From: Niveispirillum sp. SYP-B3756
Lineage (GTDB): Bacteria > Pseudomonadota > Alphaproteobacteria > Azospirillales > Azospirillaceae
DNA length: 64,000 bases
Reading direction: 5' to 3'
NCBI RefSeq assembly: GCF_009495745.1
Contig: NZ_WIDQ01000005.1
Location: 49,102-113,101, forward strand
Part shown: piece by piece, positions 54,861-64,000 of the stretch
How positions within the stretch are numbered: position 1 is the first letter of the stretch
Layout of the letters: each line of letters opens with the position of its first letter
Translations under genes and position numbers: made by a program
The notes under the pieces: model-generated
What the model saw: the letters and a program-made list of their open reading frames with translations, nothing else
Database searches by the model: none
What the model was told of the DNA's origin: nothing

Positions 54861-55883
54861 TCACTCCACCGGATAGGGCAGCTTTTCCATTTTCTGGATC
54901 ACCATCGGATCGACGGAATCCAGCAGGTGTTTCCAGAACAGGGCCAGTTCGGGGCGGCCGATGGTCAGCGGCTTGTCGGTCTCCGCCCCTTCCTCCACTG
55001 CGCGCAGCAACCGGTGCATGGTCATCATATAGCTGAACTTCACCAGCCGGCGGTTGGACACTGCACTGGCATTATATTGCCGCGCCGTCTTCACCAGATG
55101 GGAGAGGTTGCCCAGCAGGGTCTGGTTATCGCGCTTGATCGTGTCGGCCCGCGTCAGGCCACGAATTTCCCGCCGCAGGTCGGCCAGCTTGTCCAGCAGA
55201 CTGGTGAGGTTGGGCGTCTGGTGCGTGCCATAAGTTTCCAGCCAGCCGCGCTGGATCAGATCGCCAATCTCCTCCGGCGTGTCGCGTACATTCTCTACCC
55301 AGCTTCGAATGACGAAACGGTCATAGATGGCGCGCAATTCCCCACCGCGCGGCACATCATTGGTGGCGGCGAACATGCAGTGCATGGCGACCGGGCGCAC
55401 ACTGCCCCGGTCATGGAACACGCGCTCATTCATGAAGGACAGGATCGAGTTCAAGATGGCGCTGGACGCGTTGAAGATTTCGTCCAGGAACACGACCTTG
55501 GCATTCTGCATCATGCCTTCTTCCAGGCGGATCATGCCCCGGCGTTCATGCAAGGCCGCGATATCGTAATGGCCGAACAGTTCCCCCGGCTCGGTGAACG
55601 GGGTCAGCAGATATTCGAAATAGCTGTCATGACGGCTGGCCGCATCATTTTCATCCAGCACCCCGATGGCACCGCAAAAGGCCCGGATCAGGCGTGACTT
55701 GGCCGTGCCCGGCGGCCCCACCAGCAATAAAGGCTCCCCACAGGCCACCGCCAGGATCAGTGCCCGGACATGCACATCCATGCCGATAAAGCGGGCCTTC
55801 AGCAGGCTTTCCACACTCAACAGCAGTTTCAGCGTGTTCTTATGATTTGCGACCAGGGACTTCAGACTATCGGGACCGAGCAT
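54861..55883 (-). CDS. MoxR-family AAA+ ATPase, RavA-like (second ATPase of the operon)
   Basis: AAA+ ATPase of 340 residues. Walker A GPPGTAKS (56-63), Walker B VVFLDEIFNASSAILNSIL (D134, E135) and sensor FAATND are present; FTEPGELFGHYDI is the RavA/YehL-type sequence after the first motif. This subgroup differs clearly from the first MoxR protein of the operon (Ala before Lys in the P-loop, DEIF rather than DEIN). ATG 55883 is 1 bp after the upstream stop; a TTG at 55895 is the other option. RavA-type ATPases act as hexamers with vWA partners to remodel protein complexes. Confidence 0.88.
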   Translation of the reverse strand: MLGPDSLKSLVANHKNTLKLLLSVESLLKARFIGMDVHVRALILAVACGEPLLLVGPPGTAKSRLIRAFCGAIGVLDENDAASRHDSYFEYLLTPFTEPGELFGHYDIAALHERRGMIRLEEGMMQNAKVVFLDEIFNASSAILNSILSFMNERVFHDRGSVRPVAMHCMFAATNDVPRGGELRAIYDRFVIRSWVENVRDTPEEIGDLIQRGWLETYGTHQTPNLTSLLDKLADLRREIRGLTRADTIKRDNQTLLGNLSHLVKTARQYNASAVSNRRLVKFSYMMTMHRLLRAVEEGAETDKPLTIGRPELALFWKHLLDSVDPMVIQKMEKLPYPVE

Positions 55884-55884
55884 T

Positions 55885-56823
55885 TCAACCGCCAATCGAA
55901 GCAGGGGAATTGGGAATGGGCGACAGGGAGGCAGAAAGGGGTGGTGGAACGGCTGCCAGGGACGCCGCCAGCTCCGGGCCGAACCGTGCCGGCAAATCAG
56001 GCAGATGGGTCAGCAAACGACGCAAGACCCACCAATCCCAAAAACCCGCCCAGTCCGGCGTGGTCGGGATCAGCGCCGTGATCATCTGTTCAAGCCGCCG
56101 GGCCCGCCTTGTCGAGGGGAACCAATGCTGCGGCCACCACCAGCGGCGCGGACGCGGCCCCACGGCCGCCAGCAGCAGCCAACAGGTCTCCGGTGCCAGA
56201 CGCGGCACCGGCATCTGGCCAGGGATGATCAGATAATTTTCGCGCAGGAAACCCTGTATCAGGGCCGCCACGGCATGGCGGAAATCCAGATCGTCCCAGG
56301 CCAGACCCGCCACCAGCCCCCAGGCGGGCGGGGGCATGTAATATCCGTCAACCTGCTTGCGCCTTGGCCGTAACCAGCGGGGCAGGTGCCGGGACAGAAC
56401 CGTGTCGGCGACGCCCGCCCAGCGATCGGCAAACGCCGCCTGTACCGTCAGCAACTGGCCCATTTCCGCCGGGCGCAGTTCGGTGTAGCGCAGCCGGACA
56501 TCAAGCATCCCCCATTGCGCGCGCAGCCGCTTCTCATCCACGGCCGGGGGGCGCATCAGCCGGTCCAGATCGGCAACCGGCAGCGGCGGGCCTGTATCCC
56601 GCATCTCGGCCCACAACCGATCAACCTTCTCCCGCAGGGAGGCCAGTGGCCCCCATGGCGAATATCGCCGCCTGTCCGGCAAGGGGGGCGGGCTCAGCAG
56701 CCGGTTCAACATCGCCAGCACAGGCGGCCGCAGCCCCACGGCCACCCGCTGGAACAGCAGGCCATCGCGGGGCAGACCGGGAACCGGTGGCAAAGACCGG
56801 GCATCGGAAACGGCATCGGTCAC
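55885..56823 (-). CDS. Unknown protein of the MoxR/vWA operon
   Basis: 312 residues, not recognised. Start GTG 56823 gives a GTGA overlap with the vWA gene stop and has GGAGG 8 bp upstream; the longer frame is antisense-like read-through of the previous gene. The protein is rich in Arg, Pro and Trp (PRPRRWWWPQHWF), with VDRLWAEMRDTGPPLPVADL in the middle. No span or signal is clear. Its place between the vWA genes and the second ATPase suggests an adaptor. Confidence 0.68.
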   Translation of the reverse strand: MTDAVSDARSLPPVPGLPRDGLLFQRVAVGLRPPVLAMLNRLLSPPPLPDRRRYSPWGPLASLREKVDRLWAEMRDTGPPLPVADLDRLMRPPAVDEKRLRAQWGMLDVRLRYTELRPAEMGQLLTVQAAFADRWAGVADTVLSRHLPRWLRPRRKQVDGYYMPPPAWGLVAGLAWDDLDFRHAVAALIQGFLRENYLIIPGQMPVPRLAPETCWLLLAAVGPRPRRWWWPQHWFPSTRRARRLEQMITALIPTTPDWAGFWDWWVLRRLLTHLPDLPARFGPELAASLAAVPPPLSASLSPIPNSPASIGG

Positions 56824-59414
56824 GGCAACCACCTCCACAGGGCGATCAGGGCAAGATAAAGGGCGGTCGCCAGCACCAGCAGCCAGGGCCACAATGGCAG
56901 CGCCGCCGGCGGACGCGGCACCGCACCGCCCAGGATGAAGGCGGACGGGTCGTAACTGCCCCCGCTGGCCGCCGCCAGGGCGGTCAGCAGGGCGGTATCG
57001 ACGCCATAGCTCCATTGTTCCGACCCGACGGCGGGGGCGCCATCAGCCATCGTGCCCAGACGGATGGGGATACGCTGTTCGCGGTCCAGCGCATCGGGCC
57101 CGGTTTCACGCAGCACCAGCATGGCCGCCCCGCTCACCGGGGCGGCGGGCAGACGCAGGCGGAAACGGCCCCAGGCGGCGGGGTCCTGCTCGCTTCGCAA
57201 GGGCTGATCGCCATTGGCCGTCCGCAGCGAGGCGGAGACCTGCTCCACCAGCGGCACGCGACCATCCCGCACGGTCAGCGACAGCAGCAGGGTCGGGATA
57301 CCATCCTGTTCCACCAGATCAAAGACATAGCGGTCACGCTGTGGCCAGGCGACCAGATGTTCCATCCAGCCTTTCACGCTGCGGGCACCCGCACCCGACG
57401 CCCAGGCGGCAGGCACATTGGTGGTGAAAACACCCGCCATCCCCGTGCCGCTGTCCAGAAAGGCCAGCACGGGATCAACCGGATGCGGGCGGGTGGCCGC
57501 CAGTTCCACCCCATCGCGCACGAAAGTCACCGCATTGCCGTCCAGATCGCCCGGCGGGTCCGGCAGCAGGCCAGAACCCGGCAACAGCAGGTCCGGACGG
57601 TAATTTCCGGGTTCAAAATGTTTGGAGCGCTTTTCCGGTTGCATGAAGCCCAGATGCAGCCCGCCGATGGCACCGGGTTCGTTGATGAAATGCATCTCCC
57701 CCATCCGCGCCATCTCGCGGTTGACAGAATTTTCGGTCTGACCGATGGCGAAGATGGTGGTCATGCAGCCGGGCAGACGGGCCCCCAGGCTGAACCCCCC
57801 GTCACTGATGAAGAACAGGCCGCATTGCTGGGCATTCTTCACCGCCAGCCGCTCCAAGGCGCTGTTGGGGTTCGTGCCGCCACCACAGGAAAGCGAACCC
57901 AGCTTCGCCCGTGCCTCTGCCTTGCCGGCGGCGCTCATCGTGACGTTCCGCAGCAGGTCGCTGTAACCACTGGCAAAGCTGGTGATAGTGAGACTGTCGC
58001 GCGGGCGCAGCTGATCCACAATATGGGCCCCCAGCTGCTGCGCCAGACGCAGCGGAAGGCCACACATGGAACCCGACGTATCCACCATGATCACGACCTG
58101 ACGGCCCGGTGGTTCCACCAGCATTTCCCGCGGTTTGGATGTCACCGGCAGCAAGGGATCCAGCGCCGTTTCCTCGTACCCCATCAAGACCGTCGGGTCC
58201 TCGTCCCGGCCCCTGTGCGGACCGTTGGCGAGAAACAGGCCGGCCCCATTTTCCTTCACCGCCGCCGCAACGCGTTCGGCCTGGCCAGGCGCCAGACGGT
58301 TGGCCGGAACACCATCAATGACCACCACATCGATGTCGTTCAGGGCGAAGGGCTGCCCGTCGCCGTAGCGTTCAACCTGATAGCTGTCGCTGGGCAGGGC
58401 CGCCAGCCAACCGGCCGGCCCCAGCGCGGCGATCCGCGTCGGCGTATCGACAAGCGTATAGGCACGGCGACGCTGCGATGCTCCCCCCTCTGCGGGGGTG
58501 AGATCGATATCCAGGAACTGCAAGCCGCGATCCGCGAAGATGACGGGCAGGGAGACGGCCCCGCTGGCGCCGGCCGGCACCTCCGCCTCGGCCTCCACCG
58601 GGGTGCCTTCCCCGTTCAACTGCACCCGCAGTTTAAAGCGCCCTGCCCTGTCCAGCGGATTGGCAACCACCAGCCGCAGCCGGGTTTCCACCCCCGCCGC
58701 CACACGCGGCGGCAAGTGGCTGGCCATCAACCCGATGCCGGGCGATGGGCTGGCAACGGGCAGGACATGAACCGGAATGCCCAGGTGGCCGGCTTCCCCC
58801 GCCGCTTCCAGCGCGTCGCCGCGCGTCTGCAACCCGTCGGATGCCAGCAGGATGGCCCCGCCGCCAGCATCGCGCACCTTGCGCGCCGCCGCCCGGATGC
58901 CAGCGGCCAGATCGCTGTTTCCCTCCGCCGGCCCTTTCTGGCCCGCCAGTCCCGGCAAGGCCCCCGCCAGGGAGGCAAGCGGCAAGCCCGGATGGACCGC
59001 GACACTGCCATCGGCGACAAACAGCACACTGGCACTGTCGCGCGGATCGGCCGTGCGCGATGCCTCGCCCACCCGGTCGGCGACACGCGCCAGGGTGGTT
59101 GGCAATTGCTCGGGCGTGCGCCGGGCGCTGGCGGAACTGTCGACCAGCACCGCCAGATGCCGCCCCTCCCGCCCGGCTTCCCGGCTGAACCAGAGACCGG
59201 TAGCCGACAAGGCCAGCAGCCAGCCGATGAGACCGGCCAGCACCGGCAGTGCCAGAACCCAGCGCCCCCGCCCACCCCGGCGGGCCTGCCAACATTGGAT
59301 ACCAGCCGCCAGAAAGGCGGCCAGGGCCGCCACCAGCGCCAGCGTCCCCGCCCAGCCGCCACCATCGCAGCCGATTCCCGCCCCGGACAACAGACCCGGC
59401 AGCAGACAGTTCAT
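56820..59414 (-). CDS. Membrane protein with two vWA domains and an amidotransferase-like domain
   Basis: 864 residues. Two N-terminal spans (about 22-40 and 52-75) are followed by a vWA domain with MIDAS DSSAS (92-96). A class I glutamine-amidotransferase-like Rossmann region (about 325-425, DVVVIDGVP and GAGLFLANGPH) comes next. A second vWA domain has a canonical MIDAS (DTSGS at 445-449, then TSFASG and SDGG), and a C-terminal span (LPLWPWLLVLATALYLALIAL) ends the protein. Cys-containing loops suggest that the body is periplasmic. ATG 59414 overlaps the previous stop (ATGA) and has GGAGGG upstream. vWA proteins of this kind bind target proteins through metal and pair with MoxR ATPases. Confidence 0.85.
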   Translation of the reverse strand: MNCLLPGLLSGAGIGCDGGGWAGTLALVAALAAFLAAGIQCWQARRGGRGRWVLALPVLAGLIGWLLALSATGLWFSREAGREGRHLAVLVDSSASARRTPEQLPTTLARVADRVGEASRTADPRDSASVLFVADGSVAVHPGLPLASLAGALPGLAGQKGPAEGNSDLAAGIRAAARKVRDAGGGAILLASDGLQTRGDALEAAGEAGHLGIPVHVLPVASPSPGIGLMASHLPPRVAAGVETRLRLVVANPLDRAGRFKLRVQLNGEGTPVEAEAEVPAGASGAVSLPVIFADRGLQFLDIDLTPAEGGASQRRRAYTLVDTPTRIAALGPAGWLAALPSDSYQVERYGDGQPFALNDIDVVVIDGVPANRLAPGQAERVAAAVKENGAGLFLANGPHRGRDEDPTVLMGYEETALDPLLPVTSKPREMLVEPPGRQVVIMVDTSGSMCGLPLRLAQQLGAHIVDQLRPRDSLTITSFASGYSDLLRNVTMSAAGKAEARAKLGSLSCGGGTNPNSALERLAVKNAQQCGLFFISDGGFSLGARLPGCMTTIFAIGQTENSVNREMARMGEMHFINEPGAIGGLHLGFMQPEKRSKHFEPGNYRPDLLLPGSGLLPDPPGDLDGNAVTFVRDGVELAATRPHPVDPVLAFLDSGTGMAGVFTTNVPAAWASGAGARSVKGWMEHLVAWPQRDRYVFDLVEQDGIPTLLLSLTVRDGRVPLVEQVSASLRTANGDQPLRSEQDPAAWGRFRLRLPAAPVSGAAMLVLRETGPDALDREQRIPIRLGTMADGAPAVGSEQWSYGVDTALLTALAAASGGSYDPSAFILGGAVPRPPAALPLWPWLLVLATALYLALIALWRWLP

Positions 59415-61024
59415 GCCACCCTCCAATACCGGGCGGCATAGGCACGTTCCAGGGCGAACAGCAGGGCGGCAGCGGCCACCAGCCAGGGCCAGACGGGGAT
59501 ACCCCCATCCTGGGCAGCGCGGGGCACCAGATCATCCAGGCTGCCGAAAGAGGCCGGCTCCCCCGTCATATCCCCCTCTGCCACCGCGGCATCAATCACC
59601 GTTCCCTTCGGCGTCAGCCAGCGGGCCGGGGCCGGGGCCGACCCTTCCGACATCAGCCAGCGCACACTGTTGAAGAACAGCAGCATGGATGCCTTTTCCA
59701 CCGGCCCCTCCCCCGCCAGCGGCAGGCCAGGGATATAGGCGGTACGCGGCACGTCCCGCGCCGCAATCCAGACATGGCGAGCCGTATCGGCGGCGATGGG
59801 CGTAAAACCCACCGGCAGGCGGGCCGCATTCATGCCCGCCTGATCCAGCACATCAAAATTGACCCCGGCCAGGATCGGATGACGATCCGCGAACAGGGCC
59901 ACGGGGGAGGCCGGTGAGCGGCGATAACCCGGACCGACCACCAGGGTCGGCTCCGGCCCGGCCTGTGCCGGATCATCTACCACCTTCAAGGTCGGGTTGA
60001 CCGTGCTAAGCGCCCAGCCCAGCCGCATTGGCAGGGTTCGGTCGGCCAGGCGCCAATCCACGCGCGGCTGTCCGCCGGCATCCACCACCAGTTCCGCCAG
60101 ATCATCCCCGTCATAGGCACCGGATGGCGACAAGGCCAGTCGATAGGTACCGGATTTGGCTGGTTCAAAGACAATGCGCCACGGGCCATAGGGGGACCAT
60201 TCCGCCCGGCGTTCCAGAAGGGGGCTGCCATCGGGGCCAAGGATGGTCATCCTGGCATCGCCGGGCGGCGTCCCGGTGGCGGTGATGGCCACCGCTACCT
60301 CCCGCACCGCGCCGGAGAACGGGTCGCGCTGAATATCCACTGCGCTGATCCCGATATTATCGACCGGCTGGGCCACATCGATCCAGACCAGCGCCCGGTC
60401 GGTTCCAGCCGGAACGGAGGGGGCCGGCCGGTCGGTCACCACCACCACATGGCTGACCGCACAGCCACCGCTGGCCGGCAGCCGCAGTGCGGCGAGCGGC
60501 AGCGCCAGATTTGTACCCACCGGTTGCGGCGTCAGCCCCTTCAGCAGGGCCAGGGTGGCGTCGGCCGTACCATCATCCAGATGGTCGGTACGCTGCTGGT
60601 TGAAGCTGGAAAGCCGAAAACAGGGGGCATCATTGCCCGCCTGCGCCTGGGCCCGGCGGATCGCCTGTTCCACCGCCGCCCGCGCCAGATCCAGCCGGGT
60701 TCCCGATCCCTGCCGGGTCGCCATGCTGTAGGAACTGTCGACCAGCAGCCAGACACCCAGCCTTGTCCGGCTGATGCCCGTCACCCGCCACGCCTCCAGC
60801 AGGATGGCGGCCAATAACAAGGCGATGACCCCGCATTGCAGCCAGAAGGATACCGACCGCACCGGCATACTGGGTGCCCAGCGCCAGCGGGCCGTGACCG
60901 GTTCCGGCAGTTCCAGCAGGAAACGCGCCGCCGAAACGGTGACGGTACGGAACTGCGGCAACCGCATATAGAGCACGACCAGCCCCAGCAGACCGGCCAG
61001 AATGGCGATGGCGGCAATGATCAT
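59411..61024 (-). CDS. BatA-like membrane protein with vWA domain
   Basis: 537 residues. N-terminal spans (AAIAILAGLLGLVVLYMRLP, about 3-22, and FWLQCGVIALLLAAILLEAW, about 60-79) resemble the Bat N-terminal domain. The vWA domain has MIDAS DSSYS (96-100). After a beta-rich region comes a C-terminal span (VWPWLVAAAALLFALERAYA). Start ATG 61024 overlaps the DUF58 stop (ATGA); the longer frame upstream is antisense noise from that gene. In Bat-type operons such proteins follow MoxR and DUF58, as here. Confidence 0.86.
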   Translation of the reverse strand: MIIAAIAILAGLLGLVVLYMRLPQFRTVTVSAARFLLELPEPVTARWRWAPSMPVRSVSFWLQCGVIALLLAAILLEAWRVTGISRTRLGVWLLVDSSYSMATRQGSGTRLDLARAAVEQAIRRAQAQAGNDAPCFRLSSFNQQRTDHLDDGTADATLALLKGLTPQPVGTNLALPLAALRLPASGGCAVSHVVVVTDRPAPSVPAGTDRALVWIDVAQPVDNIGISAVDIQRDPFSGAVREVAVAITATGTPPGDARMTILGPDGSPLLERRAEWSPYGPWRIVFEPAKSGTYRLALSPSGAYDGDDLAELVVDAGGQPRVDWRLADRTLPMRLGWALSTVNPTLKVVDDPAQAGPEPTLVVGPGYRRSPASPVALFADRHPILAGVNFDVLDQAGMNAARLPVGFTPIAADTARHVWIAARDVPRTAYIPGLPLAGEGPVEKASMLLFFNSVRWLMSEGSAPAPARWLTPKGTVIDAAVAEGDMTGEPASFGSLDDLVPRAAQDGGIPVWPWLVAAAALLFALERAYAARYWRVA

Positions 61025-61959
61025 GCGCGCCTCGCAAACAGGCGGGCCAGGACGGGTTCCTGAAAAAAACGGTCGGTGAAGAAGGCGGCCCCGCCATCGG
61101 CCATCGGTTCCGCCGGCCAGCGCCATTGCACATGGTCGATCCCGCCGCGCCGCGCCGGTTCCCACAGGCCGCGCGTATGGGTGGAAACGCGCTGTTCCAC
61201 CATCAGGGCCTGATCGGCATCGATATGACGGCGGACGGGACCGGCGGGCAGGCCCGGCCCGCTGGCCAGGGTCGGCCCCAGCAGCATAGCCCGTTCCGCC
61301 GGCCAGCTGTCCAGTTCCACCAGGATGACCCAGCGGGCCCCTTCCTGCGCCCGGGCCAGCAGCCGCTGCCAACGCCCCTGCGGATCATCGAAATAAAGAT
61401 CGGTCAGCACGATCCACACGGCGGTCGGCGGCAACCGGCGCAGGATGGCCGCATCATCAAAATCATCCGTCGCCGGCCGGGTCGCCGCCCGTTCCAGGAA
61501 AGCCAGCGCACGCGCCGGCAGCCGACGGCCGCTGAATTCCTCCAGCGCATCCTCGGTGGCGAACAGCCGATGCAGCAGCACCCGGTCGCCAGAGGCCAGC
61601 GCCACCCCGGCGATGGCCCGTGCCAGCCAGAGGGCGATATCCAGCTTCCGCCCCGCTGCCGGCAGCCGCATACTTTCCCGCGTATCCACCGAAACCGCGA
61701 TGGTCAGGCGCTGTTCGGCGGCATAGGTGCGGACCAGCGGTTCGGCCAGCGGCCCCAGCCGGGCAGAGGCCGCCCAGTCGATATGGCGGAAATCATCGCC
61801 CGGCAGATAGCGCCGATGCTCCCGGAACTCCAGGCTCTGCCCCTGGATACGCCGGAGATGCGCGCCCACCTGCCCCGCCGGCAGGCGCCGGCCGGCTTTC
61901 AGGCGATAGGCCTCCAGCAGCGTAGGGTCCAACGGGAAGGGGGGCAGGTGCGGCGCCAT
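61021..61959 (-). CDS. DUF58 domain protein
   Basis: 312 residues. It carries the DUF58 signature around residues 46-67 (REHRRYLPGDDFRHIDWAAS). A vWA-like fold follows, with TIAVSVDTRESM in the MIDAS position. No membrane span is seen. DUF58 proteins nearly always follow MoxR genes and are thought to link the ATPase to its vWA partners. The start is uncertain: ATG 61959, or TTG 61968, which would overlap the ATPase stop as TTGA but has a poorly spaced ribosome site. Confidence 0.9.
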   Translation of the reverse strand: MAPHLPPFPLDPTLLEAYRLKAGRRLPAGQVGAHLRRIQGQSLEFREHRRYLPGDDFRHIDWAASARLGPLAEPLVRTYAAEQRLTIAVSVDTRESMRLPAAGRKLDIALWLARAIAGVALASGDRVLLHRLFATEDALEEFSGRRLPARALAFLERAATRPATDDFDDAAILRRLPPTAVWIVLTDLYFDDPQGRWQRLLARAQEGARWVILVELDSWPAERAMLLGPTLASGPGLPAGPVRRHIDADQALMVEQRVSTHTRGLWEPARRGGIDHVQWRWPAEPMADGGAAFFTDRFFQEPVLARLFARRA

Positions 61960-61964
61960 CAGGA

Positions 61965-63188
<1,224 letters not shown>

Positions 63189-63192
63189 GGAC

Positions 63193-64000
63193 TTAGCGTC
63201 CCCCTCCCATCACATGCCCGACCCAGGCGGGCAGCGGCTGCTGCCCCGACTGGGGGGGCGGGTCGTTCCTGCGTGCCGGGGCCGGACTATCCGGTACCGG
63301 CGCATTGTCCGGTCGCCCCGCTGCGGCCGCACCACCACGCAATACCGGCAGGTCGATCGACAGCGCCTTGCCTGCCTCCTGCGTGCTGGGCAGCGCCATC
63401 GGGTCGAAGCGCTGCAAGGGCGGCATCGGCTCCCCATCCGTCACCCGCTCCCGGCCCATGCCGGGAACGCGTACCATCTCTGTCCCCTCTCCGCCGGGGC
63501 CCCCGACGGTGATCGAAACGATGCGGGCACCACTGCCCGCAGCATTCTGACCACCACCACTGCCCACCGCCACCGGCTGAACCTGACCGCCACCGGAGCC
63601 CTGGCCGCCACCAGAACCCTGGCCACCGCCGGAGCCCTGGCCGCCACCAGAACCCTGACCACCGCCAGAACCCTGGCCGCCACCGGAACCTTGACCACCG
63701 CCAGAACCCTGGCCGCCACCAGAACCTTGGCCACCGCCGGAGCCCTGGCCGCCACCAGAACCCTGGCCACCGCCGGAGCCCTGGCCGCCACCAGAACCCT
63801 GGCCACCGCCGGAGCCCTGGCCGCCACCAGAACCCTGGCCACCGCCGGAGCCCTGGCCACCACCGGAACCTTGACCACCGCCAGAACCCTGGCCACCACC
63901 GGAACCTTGACCACCGCCAGAACCCTGGCCACCACCGGAACCTTGACCACCGCCAGAACCCTGGCCACCACCGGAACCTTGACCACCGCCAGAACCCTGA
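63193..64000 (-). CDS. Gly/Ser/Gln-rich repeat protein (cut by window edge)
   Basis: The frame is open from the right edge to a stop at 63193. The visible part begins with about 23 copies of the hexapeptide GSGGGQ, then a 129-residue tail (NAAGSGARIVSITVGG, PALPSTQEA-like MALPSTQEAGKALS, ending LPAWVGHVMGGGR). Other frames across the repeat are also open, but only this one continues into a unique tail that ends 4 bp before the MoxR start. The N-terminus, and hence any signal peptide or other domain, lies outside. A flexible linker or surface-exposed low-complexity region is likely. Confidence 0.75.
   Translation of the reverse strand, partial: QGSGGGQGSGGGQGSGGGQGSGGGQGSGGGQGSGGGQGSGGGQGSGGGQGSGGGQGSGGGQGSGGGQGSGGGQGSGGGQGSGGGQGSGGGQGSGGGQGSGGGQGSGGGQGSGGGQGSGGGQGSGGGQGSGGGQGSGGGQVQPVAVGSGGGQNAAGSGARIVSITVGGPGGEGTEMVRVPGMGRERVTDGEPMPPLQRFDPMALPSTQEAGKALSIDLPVLRGGAAAAGRPDNAPVPDSPAPARRNDPPPQSGQQPLPAWVGHVMGGGR
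63583..63996. repeat. 18-bp tandem repeat encoding GSGGGQ, about 23 units
   Basis: Uninterrupted 18-bp units (on the plus strand, types such as CCGCCACCAGAACCCTGG and CCACCGCCGGAGCCCTGG), often alternating to make a 36-bp higher-order period. The period never breaks frame and continues past the window. Differences are mostly at third codon positions, so the peptide is kept while the DNA drifts. Confidence 0.95.

Noticed and set aside
56364..59441. 1,025-residue plus-strand open frame
   Set aside because: It is antisense to the double-vWA gene and its neighbour. The composition (Pro, Arg, Gln, His) is typical of a shadow frame, while the minus strand has MIDAS motifs and coupled starts.
63441..63986. 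Alternative frame across the repeat encoding an Ala/Val/Arg-rich protein
   Set aside because: An 18-bp repeat leaves several frames open. This one has no unique domain and is out of frame with the GSGGGQ frame that ends at the MoxR gene.
63583..64000. CRISPR array or satellite
   Set aside because: The units are head-to-tail 18-mers without unique spacers and keep one reading frame, so it is a coding tandem repeat.

Overview
The window is GC-rich, densely coded Gram-negative DNA. It has TonB-dependent receptors, an RND efflux system, outer-membrane barrels ending in Phe, a NodT-type lipoprotein and c-type cytochromes. Gene content and style suggest an alphaproteobacterium, possibly Rhodospirillales/Azospirillaceae; this is an inference, since no rRNA or housekeeping marker is present. 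I saw no tRNA, rRNA, insertion sequence, phage gene or CRISPR array.

Layout. (1) 1-5.9 kb: a sugar-utilisation locus. A TonB-dependent receptor (cut by the left edge) is divergent from a ROK repressor, followed by a ROK fructokinase, an AGE-family sugar epimerase/isomerase and a DUF1624 membrane protein. A mannose to fructose to fructose-6-P route fits. (2) 6-9.4 kb: a siderophore-type TonB receptor with its own terminator, then a GhrA-like 2-hydroxyacid dehydrogenase. (3) 9.5-19.5 kb: a nine-gene plus-strand operon for uptake and oxidation of an unidentified amine, opine or peptide-like compound: type II HAD hydrolase, PuuB-like FAD oxidase, Dpp/Opp ABC importer with both ATPases fused, and a three-subunit HcnABC/opine-oxidase-like dehydrogenase. 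(4) 19.6-28.5 kb, minus strand: an MdtABC-type RND pump with a NodT-type outer-membrane factor. (5) 28.6-33.4 kb: an ABC exporter and DUF1302 barrel pair divergent from a DUF1329 gene.

(6) 33.6-41.3 kb: an ECF sigma factor, its anti-sigma factor, a polysaccharide deacetylase and a GNAT protein, divergent from a c-type cytochrome, a DmsE/MtrA-type decaheme cytochrome and an MtrB/PioB-type porin. Two divergent copies of the same promoter-like motif (GGGAATAA-N12-ATCCGTC) face outward from the shared intergenic region. This suggests that the sigma factor controls both itself and a trans-outer-membrane electron conduit.

(7) 41.3-64.0 kb, minus strand: one tightly coupled operon of at least twelve genes, open at the right edge. 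In transcription order: a protein with a (GSGGGQ)n repeat, a MoxR ATPase, a DUF58 protein, a BatA-like vWA protein, a double-vWA protein with an amidotransferase-like fold, an unknown protein, a second (RavA-like) MoxR ATPase, four unknown proteins (two soluble, two membrane) and a 2,663-residue membrane-anchored beta-propeller-like protein. Most junctions are 4-bp start/stop overlaps. I consider this the best candidate for an undescribed system in the window: a MoxR/vWA chaperone-type machine coupled to a giant periplasmic protein.
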